Below, piece by piece: positions 1 to 7,364 of a DNA stretch of 13,861 bases (its first letter is position 1; every line of letters begins with the position of its first letter). The notes under the pieces were generated by a model, which had not been told where the DNA came from, made no database searches, and saw only the letters and a program-made list of their open reading frames with translations. Source of the DNA: Actinomycetota bacterium. Its GTDB lineage: Bacteria > Actinomycetota > UBA4738 > CADDZG01 > WHSQ01. The position numbers were made by a program, and so were the translations under genes. The DNA lies in NCBI GenBank assembly GCA_030448085.1, contig JAUJNU010000047.1:1-13861 (forward strand), given 5' to 3'.

Positions 1-70
1 CGTCACCCCCTTGCTGTCCATCGGCCCACGCCATCGGAAGAAACGATGGCCCTGGAAGGTTGGGGTACAT

Positions 71-1096
71 GTGACGACGACGGTGGCGCTGAGGGTCGAG
101 GTTCATCGAGGGCCCGAGGCCCTCGAGCTTCCCGCGTGGCGTGACCTCTACGACCGCGACCATTACCGCAGCGTCTTCTCGACCCCCGAGTGGAATCGGG
201 TCTGGTGGGAGGAGTTCGGTGACGGCAAAGAGCTGATCGTCCTTTCGGTTCATCGAGGAGACGACGCCGTGGCCGTCATCCCGCTTTATCTCAAGGTGGA
301 GGACCGTAAGAGGATCCTGAGGTTCAACGGTGGGATCGACCTCACCGACTACCTCGGACCCATCTGCAGATCCGAGGACCGGCACGAGGTGGCGGACACC
401 CTCGTCTCATGGCTGAAGGAGAATTCGGGGGACTGGGACGAGTTCGACGCGCACAACATGCCCGTGCCTTTCGGATTCGCCGAGTTCCTCGTGGAACGAG
501 CGGACCGTTACGGCATCAGGTTCGACATCGATCAGGAGGAGACCGCCGCGGTCCTTGCCCTGCCCCCGACCTGGGACGGTTACCTCGCCGGCCTCGATTC
601 CAAAGAGCGTCATGAGCTGAAGAGGAAACAGCGGCGGCTGGGTCGAGAGCATCCCGAGGCGCGGGTCCGAACCGCCACTCCGGCAACGCTCGAGGCCGAC
701 CTTCAGACGTTCGTCGACATGCACCGGGGGGCCGAGGGGCACAAGGGACATTTCATGAAGCCGGAGGTCGCGACGTTCTTTCGCCGGATGGCACAGGCCT
801 TCGTGCCCATGGGGTGGCTCCGACTGGACCTGCTCGAGGTGGGAGGACAGGCGGTGGCCGCGACGTTCGGGTTCGAGCACGACAACACGTTCTATCTGTA
901 CAACTCAGCCTTCGACTTCGATGCCAGGCGGCTCTCCCCGGGCCTCCTGCTCGTTGCGATGTTGATCGAAGAGTCGATCTCGCGCGACTTCAAGGTCTTC
1001 GACTTCCTGCGAGGACCGGAGCGCTACAAGTACCAGCTGGGGGCGGAGGCGCTTCCACTGAACAATGTCAGGCTCATCAGTCCGGGCGCGGGTTGA
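71..1096 (+). CDS. FemAB/BioF2-like GNAT-fold acyltransferase
   Basis: This is probably a cytosolic N-acyltransferase of the CelD/BioF2-like group (Acetyltransf_6), which transfers acyl or aminoacyl groups onto cell-envelope or small-molecule amines. The substrate cannot be told from sequence. Two stretches support the family: a basic segment SKERHELKRKQRRL in the middle, and near the C-terminus FDFLRGPERYKYQLG, the usual 'DFLRG-x-E-x-YK' ending of the last GNAT domain. The frame is open upstream to an ATG at 11, but those 20 residues are basic and unlike the family. I prefer the GTG at 71, with GGAAGG 11 nt upstream, giving about 342 residues. It sits directly before the GT4 glycosyltransferase gene in the same direction, so the two are probably cotranscribed. 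The family call is firm; the start and substrate are not. Confidence 0.8.
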   Translation: MTTTVALRVEVHRGPEALELPAWRDLYDRDHYRSVFSTPEWNRVWWEEFGDGKELIVLSVHRGDDAVAVIPLYLKVEDRKRILRFNGGIDLTDYLGPICRSEDRHEVADTLVSWLKENSGDWDEFDAHNMPVPFGFAEFLVERADRYGIRFDIDQEETAAVLALPPTWDGYLAGLDSKERHELKRKQRRLGREHPEARVRTATPATLEADLQTFVDMHRGAEGHKGHFMKPEVATFFRRMAQAFVPMGWLRLDLLEVGGQAVAATFGFEHDNTFYLYNSAFDFDARRLSPGLLLVAMLIEESISRDFKVFDFLRGPERYKYQLGAEALPLNNVRLISPGAG

Positions 1097-1100
1097 GCCG

Positions 1101-2336
1101 GTGGTGAGGCGCGTGGCGGTCCTCGCCTATCACTGCTCCCCCACGTACGAGCCGGGCTCTGGTGATGCGGGCGGGATGACCGTGTACGTGCGCAAGCTTG
1201 CCGATGCGCTGGCGTCATCCGGGATCTCTACGGACATCTTCACTCGGACCGAGAGCCCGGCGGATCGGATCACCGACCTGGCGCCGCGGGTGCGAGTGAT
1301 CCCGATCGTCGCCGGCCCGGAGGAGCCCCTCCCGAAGGAGTCCCTGCCCCCTCACATCGGCGAGTTCGTGGCGGGGATCCGTGCCCATGCGATCGCGAGC
1401 CGGGCCCGATACGACATCGTCCACTCCCACTACTGGCAGTCGGGCCTTGCCGGCTCCGCTCTCGCGGCCGGATGGAACGTCCCTCTCGTGCACTCGCATC
1501 ACACGCTCGGGAAAGTCAAGAACGGGCTGCTCGCTCTGGGCGACCTGCCCGAGCCCTTGACCCGTCTGGCCGGAGAGCAGAAGGTGATCTCTCGGGCGGA
1601 CGTGCTGGTCGCGTCGACCGACGAGGAGTGCGAGCAACTGGCGTGCCTCTACGGCGCCGGTCACGATCGTTTGAAGACGATCCACCCGGGTGTCGACCAT
1701 GAAGCGTTCTCTCCCGGGGAACAGGGCGAAGCCCGGGCCGTCCTTGGGTGGGGCCCGGAGCCGGTCCTGCTCGCGGTCGGAAGGATCCAGCGGCTGAAGG
1801 GCTTCGACCTTGCTCTCAGCGCACTGGCACAGCTCCAAGACGCACGTACGAGGCTCGTGATCCTGGGAGGCGCGAGCGGGGCCGGAGGCATGGCCGAGCT
1901 CGATCGCCTCGTGTCGCTCGCGTCTTCGCTCGGGATCGGCCAGCGGGTTCGGTTCGAAGGCCCGATCCCGCATCGACGGTTGCCGCTTTACTACCGCGCC
2001 TCGGATGCGGTCGTCGTAACCTCCCATTCGGAATCCTTCGGCTTCGCTGCACTCGAGGCCCACTCCTGCGCCAGGCCGGTCGTGGCGACCGCGGTGGGTG
2101 GCTTGTCCTTCATCGTGGAGGACGGGGTCTCGGGCAATCTCCTGCCTGACCGCGACCCGGTCGCTTTCGCAGCGAGTCTTGACGACCTTCTTTCGAGCGA
2201 GTCTCGGCGAAGCGCCATGGGGGCCGCGGCGGCGGCGCGCGCCTTCGCTTTCTCTTGGCCGAGCGCGGCCGGGCAGTTCCTCGAGTTATACGAGTGTCTC
2301 GTGAGCGAAGAGTTAACCGAGCTCTGCACCTGCTGA
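1101..2336 (+). CDS. mshA: MshA-like GT4 glycosyltransferase
   Basis: This is a retaining GT-B glycosyltransferase of family GT4, closest by eye to MshA (D-inositol-3-phosphate N-acetylglucosaminyltransferase, first step of mycothiol synthesis). Numbering from an upstream ATG at 1065, the N-terminal domain has the GSGDAGGM loop (residues 31-38) and HSHYWQSG (120-127). The C-terminal domain has the nucleotide-sugar pair R240/K245 in VGRIQRLKG and the E-x7-E motif (E323, E331) in HSESFGFAALE. Length (about 410-423 residues) fits MshA. The start is ambiguous: ATG 1065 would overlap the previous gene by 32 bp, while GTG 1101 or 1104 lies just after its stop at 1096, and homologous sequence begins at RVAVLAYH. 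I chose 1101. Other GT4 enzymes share the GDAGGM loop, so the exact acceptor is an inference. Other mycothiol genes are not in the window. Confidence 0.78.
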   Translation: MVRRVAVLAYHCSPTYEPGSGDAGGMTVYVRKLADALASSGISTDIFTRTESPADRITDLAPRVRVIPIVAGPEEPLPKESLPPHIGEFVAGIRAHAIASRARYDIVHSHYWQSGLAGSALAAGWNVPLVHSHHTLGKVKNGLLALGDLPEPLTRLAGEQKVISRADVLVASTDEECEQLACLYGAGHDRLKTIHPGVDHEAFSPGEQGEARAVLGWGPEPVLLAVGRIQRLKGFDLALSALAQLQDARTRLVILGGASGAGGMAELDRLVSLASSLGIGQRVRFEGPIPHRRLPLYYRASDAVVVTSHSESFGFAALEAHSCARPVVATAVGGLSFIVEDGVSGNLLPDRDPVAFAASLDDLLSSESRRSAMGAAAAARAFAFSWPSAAGQFLELYECLVSEELTELCTC

Positions 2337-2416
2337 GGACTTAGCTCCTATAGCGCGAAGAAAAGTGTCACGGCGCTGACCTGCCCATTCGCACGCTACG
2401 CAGGGCTTTTGCATCG

Positions 2417-2445
2417 TTGACCGGCGCGGGCGCTGTGGCTATGGT
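2417..2445 (+). promoter_or_regulatory. Sigma-70-type promoter for the 2451-2588 RNA
   Basis: A -35 box TTGACC (2417-2422) is separated by exactly 17 nt from a -10 box TATGGT (2440-2445), which fits the TAnnnT pattern. Transcription would start near 2451-2453. No + strand coding sequence follows; what follows is a highly base-paired segment ending in a U-tract. This is one of the best-looking promoters in the window. Confidence 0.6.
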
Positions 2446-2450
2446 CTCGC

Positions 2451-2588
2451 AAAGTTCGCCGGAGCCCTGGATCCCACTGGTGCCGGCGGTCAAGAGGTCC
2501 CAGAGGTCTCGACGGACGGCCGGGTCTCGTGTGTGGGGAAGTGCACGAGGTGCGGTTGGCCTGAGAGGTTTCTGGGGCCTCTTTTCTT
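2451..2588 (+). ncRNA. Candidate structured small RNA (unknown family)
   Basis: The segment lies between the GT4 stop and the convergent proline dehydrogenase and has no credible ORF. Downstream of the promoter it can form: (i) a 5' hairpin, 2457-2462 with 2483-2488, six Watson-Crick pairs; (ii) a long helix, 2492-2510 with 2565-2583, 19 consecutive pairs (15 Watson-Crick, 4 G-U); (iii) within it a helix 2518-2523/2556-2561; (iv) an apical hairpin 2525-2534/2541-2550 with loop GGGGAA. The closing helix runs straight into a T-rich tract (2582-2588), so it may double as the terminator stem. The RNA would be about 138 nt. I checked it by eye against SRP RNA (lacks GGUCAGG...AGCAG), tRNA, tmRNA and RNase P RNA and found no match. 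6S-like, Ms1-like or other regulatory RNA remain possible. Confidence 0.55.
2564..2588 (+). terminator. Intrinsic terminator at the 3' end of the candidate RNA
   Basis: AGAGG (2564-2568) can pair with CCTCT (2578-2582), followed by TTTTCTT. The same 3' arm is instead fully used in the longer 2492-2510/2565-2583 helix, so either fold puts a stem against the U-tract. The tract ends 4 nt before the stop codon of the convergent proline dehydrogenase (2593-2595). On the opposite strand the hairpin has no trailing U-run, so it should act mainly on + strand transcripts. Confidence 0.55.
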
Positions 2589-2592
2589 GTCC

Positions 2593-3428
2593 CTACTTCC
2601 CGACCATGCCCCTCAGGAAGAATCGCAGGTTCGCAGGTCGTTCGGCGAGCCTGCGCATCAGGTACGGGTACCAGGCTGACCCGAAGGGAACGTACGTGCG
2701 GACCCTGTATCCCTGGCGGGCGAGCTCCTCCTGATAGTCGCGGCGGATGCCGTAAAGCATCTGTATCTCGAAGGAGCGGGGGTCGAGCCCTCTTTGTGAA
2801 GCGGCACGCTGGGCGTGTCGGATGAGCTCCTCGTCATGTGATGCGATCGCTGGGTCGGTCCCTTTCTCGAAGAGCCAATCGGTGAGGAACCTGTACTGCT
2901 GGTCGATCTCGTCTTTCTTCTGTACCGCAAGGCTCTCCGGCTCCGCGTAGGCGCCTTTGACGAGCCGGATCTTCGGCTTGATCCCCGAGAGTGTCTCGAG
3001 GTCGACCGGCGTCCTGGTGCCTCCTCGTACGCGCGCAGGTCCGAGGGAAATCTGCTCGCAGCAACCTGTACACGATCGTGTCGAAGACGAACTCCGATTG
3101 CTCCATGTCTATCTCGACGGTCGTCCCGATCGCCTGCGCCTCGGCCGCGAGCCTTCAGGCGTATCGATACAGGCGCCTGTCGACCGCCAATCCCAGCTGG
3201 GTCAGCTTCACCGAGACGGTGGTGTCGATGCCGGTCTCTTTTTTATGCGGTTGATCGACGGAAATTCCTCGGCGGCGAAGGTCCGCTTCGGTCCTGCACC
3301 CTCGCCGAGGAGGTCGAGGATCCCGCCGATCCTCTTCGTTGAGATCCTTGATGACGCTGATCGCATCCTCGAGATGGTCCCCGGCCGCTGAACCTCCGAA
3401 CGATCAAGTGCAGAGGATCCGTCATCAT
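2593..3428 (-). CDS. Proline dehydrogenase, frame-disrupted
   Basis: This is an FAD-dependent monofunctional proline dehydrogenase (TIM barrel), which oxidises L-proline to pyrroline-5-carboxylate and passes electrons to the respiratory chain. The intact C-terminal part (about 2593-3030) reads through KIRLVKGAYAEPE, FEIQMLYGIRRDYQEEL and GSAWYPYLMRRLAERPANLR and ends FFLRGMVGK. Upstream, VSVKLTQLGLAVD, EIDMEQSEFVFDT and HLEDAISVIKDLNEE lie in other frames. Shifts are needed near 3015-3060, at the A-run near 3240 (INRIKK to ETGID), and near 3300-3370. An in-frame TGA lies at 3155-3157 in LYRYA*RLAAEA. The start is uncertain: ATG 3428 (MMTDPLHLIVRRF) makes the protein 20-30 residues shorter than the Thermus enzyme, so the true start may be nearer 3501. 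It is divergent from proC and convergent with the candidate RNA. Family certain; integrity uncertain. Confidence 0.85.
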
Positions 3429-3529
3429 GGCTGCACCCGCATTTCTTCGTACACCTACAAAGCGTCCTCCTGCACCGTTTCCTGGACGACTTCGCCATCA
3501 TTTAGCCCCGCGAGCAGTTCTCTTCTCCA

Positions 3530-4305
3530 GTGCTCGGCTGCGGTCAGATGGTGAGAAGGCTGGTGATCATCTCCCGCATCGTGTTTGGCGTTCCCCTGCG
3601 ACATTGTCGTGACCGCCAGGCGGGAAGAGCGAGTAGCGGAGCCGCACAAGAACCACGGTGTTCTCGCGGATGAGATCGACAACGCAGCGGCGGTGGCCGG
3701 GGCCGGACGTCGGTGCTCGCGGTGAAGCCGCAGGACATCGAGGCCCTGCTGACTTCGATATCGGAGTACGTGGAGCCGATCAGGGTGGTCCTGTCGGTCG
3801 TGGCGGCGATCAGCGTCGGCTTCATCGAGAAGCGGCTCGGCGAGAAGGTGCCTGTCGTCCGGGCCATGCCCAATGCCCTTCGATCGTACACGAGGGCATG
3901 GCGGGGATCGCAGGCGGCAAGAACGCCAGCGAGGCGGACCTGGTGAAGGCCGCCGAGGTCCCCGGCGCACGCGGGCCGGGTCGTCGCCAGTGCCGGAGAC
4001 CTCCCCGACGCGGTGACTGCCATGTCGGGCTCCGGCCCTGCTTACTTCTGCTCTTCTGCTCGAGGCGATGATCGAGGCGGGGATCCTCCTCGGTATCTCA
4101 CGCGAGGTGTCGACCGAGCTCGTCGTCCAGACCATGCTCGGCTCGGCGAAGCTCCTTGCGGGACGAGAAGATGCACTCGTCGAGCTACGCAGGGATGTTG
4201 CCCTGCCCGGCGGGACCACCACCCGGGCCATCTGCGCCCCTGATAGCTCGGGCGCAGAGCGCCTTCCGGTCGTTGATCCAGGCGGCCATGCAGCGTTCCT
4301 GGTGA
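3530..4305 (+). CDS. proC: Pyrroline-5-carboxylate reductase, frame-disrupted
   Basis: This enzyme performs the last step of proline synthesis: NAD(P)H reduction of pyrroline-5-carboxylate in the cytosol. Pieces of the family appear in order but in shifting frames: the Rossmann start VLGCGQMGEK (from 3530), DIVVTARREERVAE (about 3602), LAVKPQDIEALL (about 3716), VPVVRAMPN (about 3850), PSIVHEGMAGIAGGKNASEADLVKAAEV (about 3880), VVASAGDLPDAVTAMSGSGPAYF (about 3975), EAMIEAGILLGIS and TMLGSAKLLAG (4068-4160), PGGTTTRAI (about 4205), and the C-terminal helix SAFRSLIQAAMQRSW ending at TGA 4303-4305. At least five indels are required, so no single frame gives the protein. The true start is not resolved; GTG 3530 is the earliest supported codon, and a TAG closes that frame at 3503. 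Total length (about 258 codons) is normal for ProC, which argues for small sequence errors rather than large deletions. Confidence 0.85.
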
Positions 4306-4343
4306 GCCGTGGCCTTCCAGGGTCCACCGCCCGAGCGTGCCCT

Positions 4344-4379
4344 TAGGATGCCCCACTGAACCAGGACGACGACGTCCTG
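4344..4379 (+). promoter_or_regulatory. Possible -10 box and leader hairpin before the aldehyde dehydrogenase
   Basis: TTAGGAT occurs here (hexamer TAGGAT at 4344-4349), the same heptamer as the likely -10 before the 9470 gene. Downstream, CAGGACG (4362-4368) and CGTCCTG (4373-4379) form a perfect 7-bp hairpin with an ACGA loop, about 14 nt before the start at 4394. No convincing -35 box is visible. The hairpin is real as sequence; any role in transcription or mRNA stability is a guess. Confidence 0.3.
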
Positions 4380-4393
4380 ATCGGGGGGTAGTG

Positions 4394-5853
4394 ATGGGCC
4401 AGGACGGGCAATCATCAACGGGGAGTGGGTAGGCGCAGCCTCCGGTAGACCTTGAGTCCCCGCAACCTGCGCCGATCGCCGGAGGTGCCCGGACGTTCTG
4501 CGGGCGGTGGCGCTGCGGAGGGATCGGGCGGCGCAGGCCGCAAGGACGCCTATCACGACTGGATGCTGACGCTGTCCGGAACGGCGCGATCATCCTGCGC
4601 TGCTGAAGCTCGAGGGAGCGCAAGGAAGAGCTCTCGGAGATCTATGACCAGCAGGAGCGGCATACCAGCTGGGAGTTCGTGCCGACGCAGGAGGCATCGA
4701 CTTCATGTCACTACGGCCGCGAAGGACGCGCAGGTTCCGGGGACTCGACCTTCCTGGAGCTGCGCAACAAGTTCCACATGACGATCCGCGACCCGATAGG
4801 GTCGGCTTGGTAACCCCGTGGAACTTCCCTGTGGCGATCCCCTTGTGGAAGATCGCTCCAGCACTGGTGGCCGGTTGCACTTCGGTGTTCAAGCCTGCCG
4901 AGGACACGCCTCTATGTGCCGCGTTGCTCGTCGACATGTTCCGCGAGGTTGGTCTTCCCCCCGGCGTCGTGAACCTCGTGAACGGCTACGGCGAGGACGC
5001 GGGGGCCGCGATCGTCGATCACCCCGACATCAGCGGCGTCTCCTTCACCGGATCGCTCGAGGTCGGCCGCATGATCAACGAGAAGTGCGCCCGGGCCATG
5101 AAGAGGTGCTCTTTGGAGCTGGGCTCCAAGAACGCGATCATCGTGATGCCCGACGCCCAGCTCGACCTCGCGGTAGAGGCGGCGGCGTGGGGGGCATTCG
5201 CAACCTCGGGGCAGAGGTGCACAGCCACGTCGCGCCTCATCGTTCACGACGACGTGAGGCCCCAGTTCACCGAGCGGATCCTCGACCGCGTTAGCACGAT
5301 GAAGGTCGGCAACGGGCTCGAGCCCGACGTGGAGCTCGCTCCCGTCATCAACGAGCAGCAGAAGAACCGGGTGCTGGAATACGTCGGGGTGGGACAAAAG
5401 GAAGGTGCCAAGCTCCTTCACGGAGGCAAAGAGGTGACCGGCGACGGGCTGGAGAACGGGTACTTCGTCGCCCCCACCGTCTTCGATGACATGACTCCCG
5501 ACATGAGGATCGCACAGGAGGAGATCTTCGGGCCCGTGACGGGGATCATGAAGGTCGGCTCGGTCGATGAGGCGATCGCGGTGGCCAACGGGACCAAATA
5601 CGGGCTCTCCTGCTCGATCTACACCCACGACATCACGAACGTGTTCAAAGCCACGCAGCAGTTGGAGTTCGGGGTCATCTACGTGAACGCGCCCACGATC
5701 GGAGCCGAGATCCAGGTCCCGTTCGGCGGGATGAAGTCGACCGGGAACGGGCACCGCGAGGCCGGTCCGCAGTCGTTCGACGAGTTCACCGAGTGGAAGA
5801 CGATCGGGATCGACTTCTCGGGCAAGCTACAACGCGCTCAGATGGGTGAGTGA
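4394..5853 (+). CDS. NAD(P)-dependent aldehyde dehydrogenase, N-terminus frame-disrupted
   Basis: This is an ALDH-superfamily enzyme that oxidises an aldehyde to the carboxylate. From about 4803 to the stop the frame is intact and contains VTPWNFPVAIPLWK, VSFTGSLEVG, the general-base Glu in LELGSKNA (codon 5116-5118) and the nucleophile Cys in TSGQRCTATSR (codon 5218-5220). These are 34 residues apart, as in the family, and are followed by EEIFGPV and PFGGMKSTGNG. The N-terminal quarter is split across frames: INGEWVGAAS (about 4414), RKEELSEI (about 4620) and FLELRNKFHMTIRDPIG (about 4756-4800). At least one base is missing from the G-run near 4800. The start ATG 4394 has GGGGGG just upstream. 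It does not look like the RocA/PutA-type P5C dehydrogenase and is nearer to the ALDH7 or ketoglutarate-semialdehyde enzymes, but its position after proC makes a semialdehyde substrate plausible. It overlaps the deacetylase gene by 8 bp. Confidence 0.85.
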
Positions 5854-6973
5854 CCCGACCGCCCTCGTTCGCGTCGAGGACATAGCGAAGGCGTACGACT
5901 TCGGTTCCTCACACCCGCTCCGCCCGGAGCGGGTGCTGATCACGTACGACCGCATCGAGCAGCTCGGTCTCGACGCCCTCGCCGACGTGGAGATCCTTCA
6001 CTCTCGCTCGGCGGCGGACGCGGAGATCCTGCAAGCGCACGACGAGGAGTTCGTGCGGACGGTGCAGAGGATCGACAGCGGCGAGGTCCCCGCCTCAGCC
6101 GGCTTCGAGTTCGGGCTCGGCACCGGGGACAACCCGATCTTCCGGGGGATGCACGTTGCTTCGGCGGCCGTCTGCGGCGCTTCCATAACGGCAGCCGAGG
6201 CAGTTGCCTCGGGGCGCTTCCTTCATGCGTTCAATCCAGCAGGTGGGCTGCACCACGCCCGCAGGCGGGAGGCGTCGGGCTTCTGCATCTACAACGACCC
6301 GGCGGTCGCCATCGCGAAGATCCTCGAGCTCCAGCCGGACTGGCGGGTCATCTATCTCGATGTCGACGTGCATCACGGCGACGGGGTGCAGTGGATCTTC
6401 TACGACGATCCCAGGGTCGCGACGATCTCGTTCCATCAATCGGGGCGCTACCTCTACCCGGGAACCGGCTTCGAAGACGAGACCGGTGCGGGGGCCGGAC
6501 GAGGCACGTCGATCAACGTGCCGCTGAACCCTTTCACCGGTGAGGACGATTACCTCTGGGCCCTCGAGCGGGTCCTCACGTCGGTTGCAGAGGCTTTCCG
6601 GCCGGACGTGGTCGTGACCCAGTTGGGCTCGGATACCCATCACGGCGACCCGCTCGCCAACCTCGGACTGACGATGGCCGCTTATCCCCGCATGGCCCGC
6701 TTGGTCCACGACACGATCCACCAGCATGCTGAGGGACGTTGGGTCGCAACGGGTGGAGGCGGGTATCAGGCCGAGACGGTGGTCCCGAAGGTGTGGTGCA
6801 TGTTCTTCGCGGAGATGTGTGAAGCGGCCGGAGTTATCCCGTCCGAGTGGCTGGAGGACCGACTGCCCGAGGAGGTCTCTCGTCCGAACCGGGAGGGGGT
6901 AAGCGACAGCGTCGAGCGCGTCCTCGCCTCCTGCCTCGACCCACTGCGAAGTTTGGCGGGTGCGGGGGGATAA
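5846..6973 (+). CDS. acuC: AcuC-type histone deacetylase-family amidohydrolase
   Basis: This is a zinc-dependent deacetylase of the arginase/HDAC fold, resembling AcuC, which removes acetyl groups from lysine (acetyl-CoA synthetase in the classic case) or related acetylated amines. All catalytic elements are visible: the His pair H136-H137 in AGGLHHARR, Zn ligands D174 and H176 in YLDVDVHHGDGVQ, Zn ligand D263 in QLGSDTHHGDPL, and the catalytic Tyr Y307 in TGGGGYQ. Length (375) is normal for AcuC. The GTG start at 5846 lies inside the last codons of the aldehyde dehydrogenase (GTGAGTGA), indicating translational coupling in one operon. The pairing of an aldehyde dehydrogenase with an HDAC-fold enzyme would also suit acetylpolyamine breakdown, but the NDPAVAI and C-terminal context look more like AcuC. 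Substrate unproven. Confidence 0.88.
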   Translation: MSDPTALVRVEDIAKAYDFGSSHPLRPERVLITYDRIEQLGLDALADVEILHSRSAADAEILQAHDEEFVRTVQRIDSGEVPASAGFEFGLGTGDNPIFRGMHVASAAVCGASITAAEAVASGRFLHAFNPAGGLHHARRREASGFCIYNDPAVAIAKILELQPDWRVIYLDVDVHHGDGVQWIFYDDPRVATISFHQSGRYLYPGTGFEDETGAGAGRGTSINVPLNPFTGEDDYLWALERVLTSVAEAFRPDVVVTQLGSDTHHGDPLANLGLTMAAYPRMARLVHDTIHQHAEGRWVATGGGGYQAETVVPKVWCMFFAEMCEAAGVIPSEWLEDRLPEEVSRPNREGVSDSVERVLASCLDPLRSLAGAGG

Positions 6974-6982
6974 CCTCGGCGG
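6971..6982 (+). promoter_or_regulatory. Putative -10 box for a leaderless mRNA (6983 gene)
   Basis: TAACCT (6971-6976) is followed by exactly 6 nt and then the GTG start at 6983, the TAnnnT-N6-start spacing typical of leaderless actinobacterial genes. The TAA of the box is also the stop codon of the acuC-like gene. No clear -35 box is visible and no Shine-Dalgarno precedes the GTG. Confidence 0.4.
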
Positions 6983-7354
6983 GTGATCGAGACCCTCCAC
7001 CGCATCATCGCCTACTCGATCCCTGCCGGGTTCGCACTCATGTTCCTGTGGTCGATGTTCCTCCTGATCCGCAACAAGGATGCCGGCGGGGCCTACTGGA
7101 ACCTTCTCGGGGTGCTGCAGGTGGTGGTGGGCATCCAGTTCCTCGTCGGAGCCATCCTCTTCATCTCGGGGAGCAGGGCAGGCAACTGGCGGCATTACTT
7201 CTATGGAGCGTTCTTCCCGGCCTTGGTCCTCACCGTCGCGCACCTGCGGGCGCGAAAGGTCGAGGTCGGCCCGTGGTTGATCTTTGGGGTGGCCGCGTTC
7301 ATCTGCTTCGGGCTCACGCTGATGGCCCTGATGACGGGCCTCGGCATCCTCTGA
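6983..7354 (+). CDS. Four-helix integral membrane protein, unknown function
   Basis: This is a small hydrophobic protein of 123 residues that I do not recognise. Four membrane segments can be read at about residues 8-28 (IIAYSIPAGFALMFLWSMFL), 40-62 (WNLLGVLQVVVGIQFLVGAILF), 70-86 (around YFYGAFFPALVLTVAHL) and 97-120 (WLIFGVAAFICFGLTLMALM). Short polar linkers carry RNKDAGG and RARKVEVG. It has no catalytic motif and no signal peptide distinct from the first helix. The start is GTG 6983, 9 nt after the preceding stop. The protease gene begins 10 nt after its own stop, so the two are probably cotranscribed, and it may be a partner of that protease in the membrane. This partnership is inferred from position only. 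Confidence 0.7.
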   Translation: MIETLHRIIAYSIPAGFALMFLWSMFLLIRNKDAGGAYWNLLGVLQVVVGIQFLVGAILFISGSRAGNWRHYFYGAFFPALVLTVAHLRARKVEVGPWLIFGVAAFICFGLTLMALMTGLGIL

Positions 7355-7364
7355 TGGCCGGCTC

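Noticed and set aside
2507..2560. SRP (4.5S-like) RNA as identity of the structured segment.
   Set aside because: The apical part lacks the conserved GGUCAGG / GGAA / AGCAG arrangement of bacterial SRP helix 8, so the RNA is left unassigned.
3455..3580. Minus-strand open stretch reading AEHWRRELLAGLNDGEVVQETV, possibly a small gene upstream of proline dehydrogenase.
   Set aside because: It looks protein-like, but it overlaps the start of proC on the other strand, lies in an indel-rich zone, has no clear start or ribosome binding site, and matches no family I know. It might be part of the disrupted dehydrogenase N-terminus.
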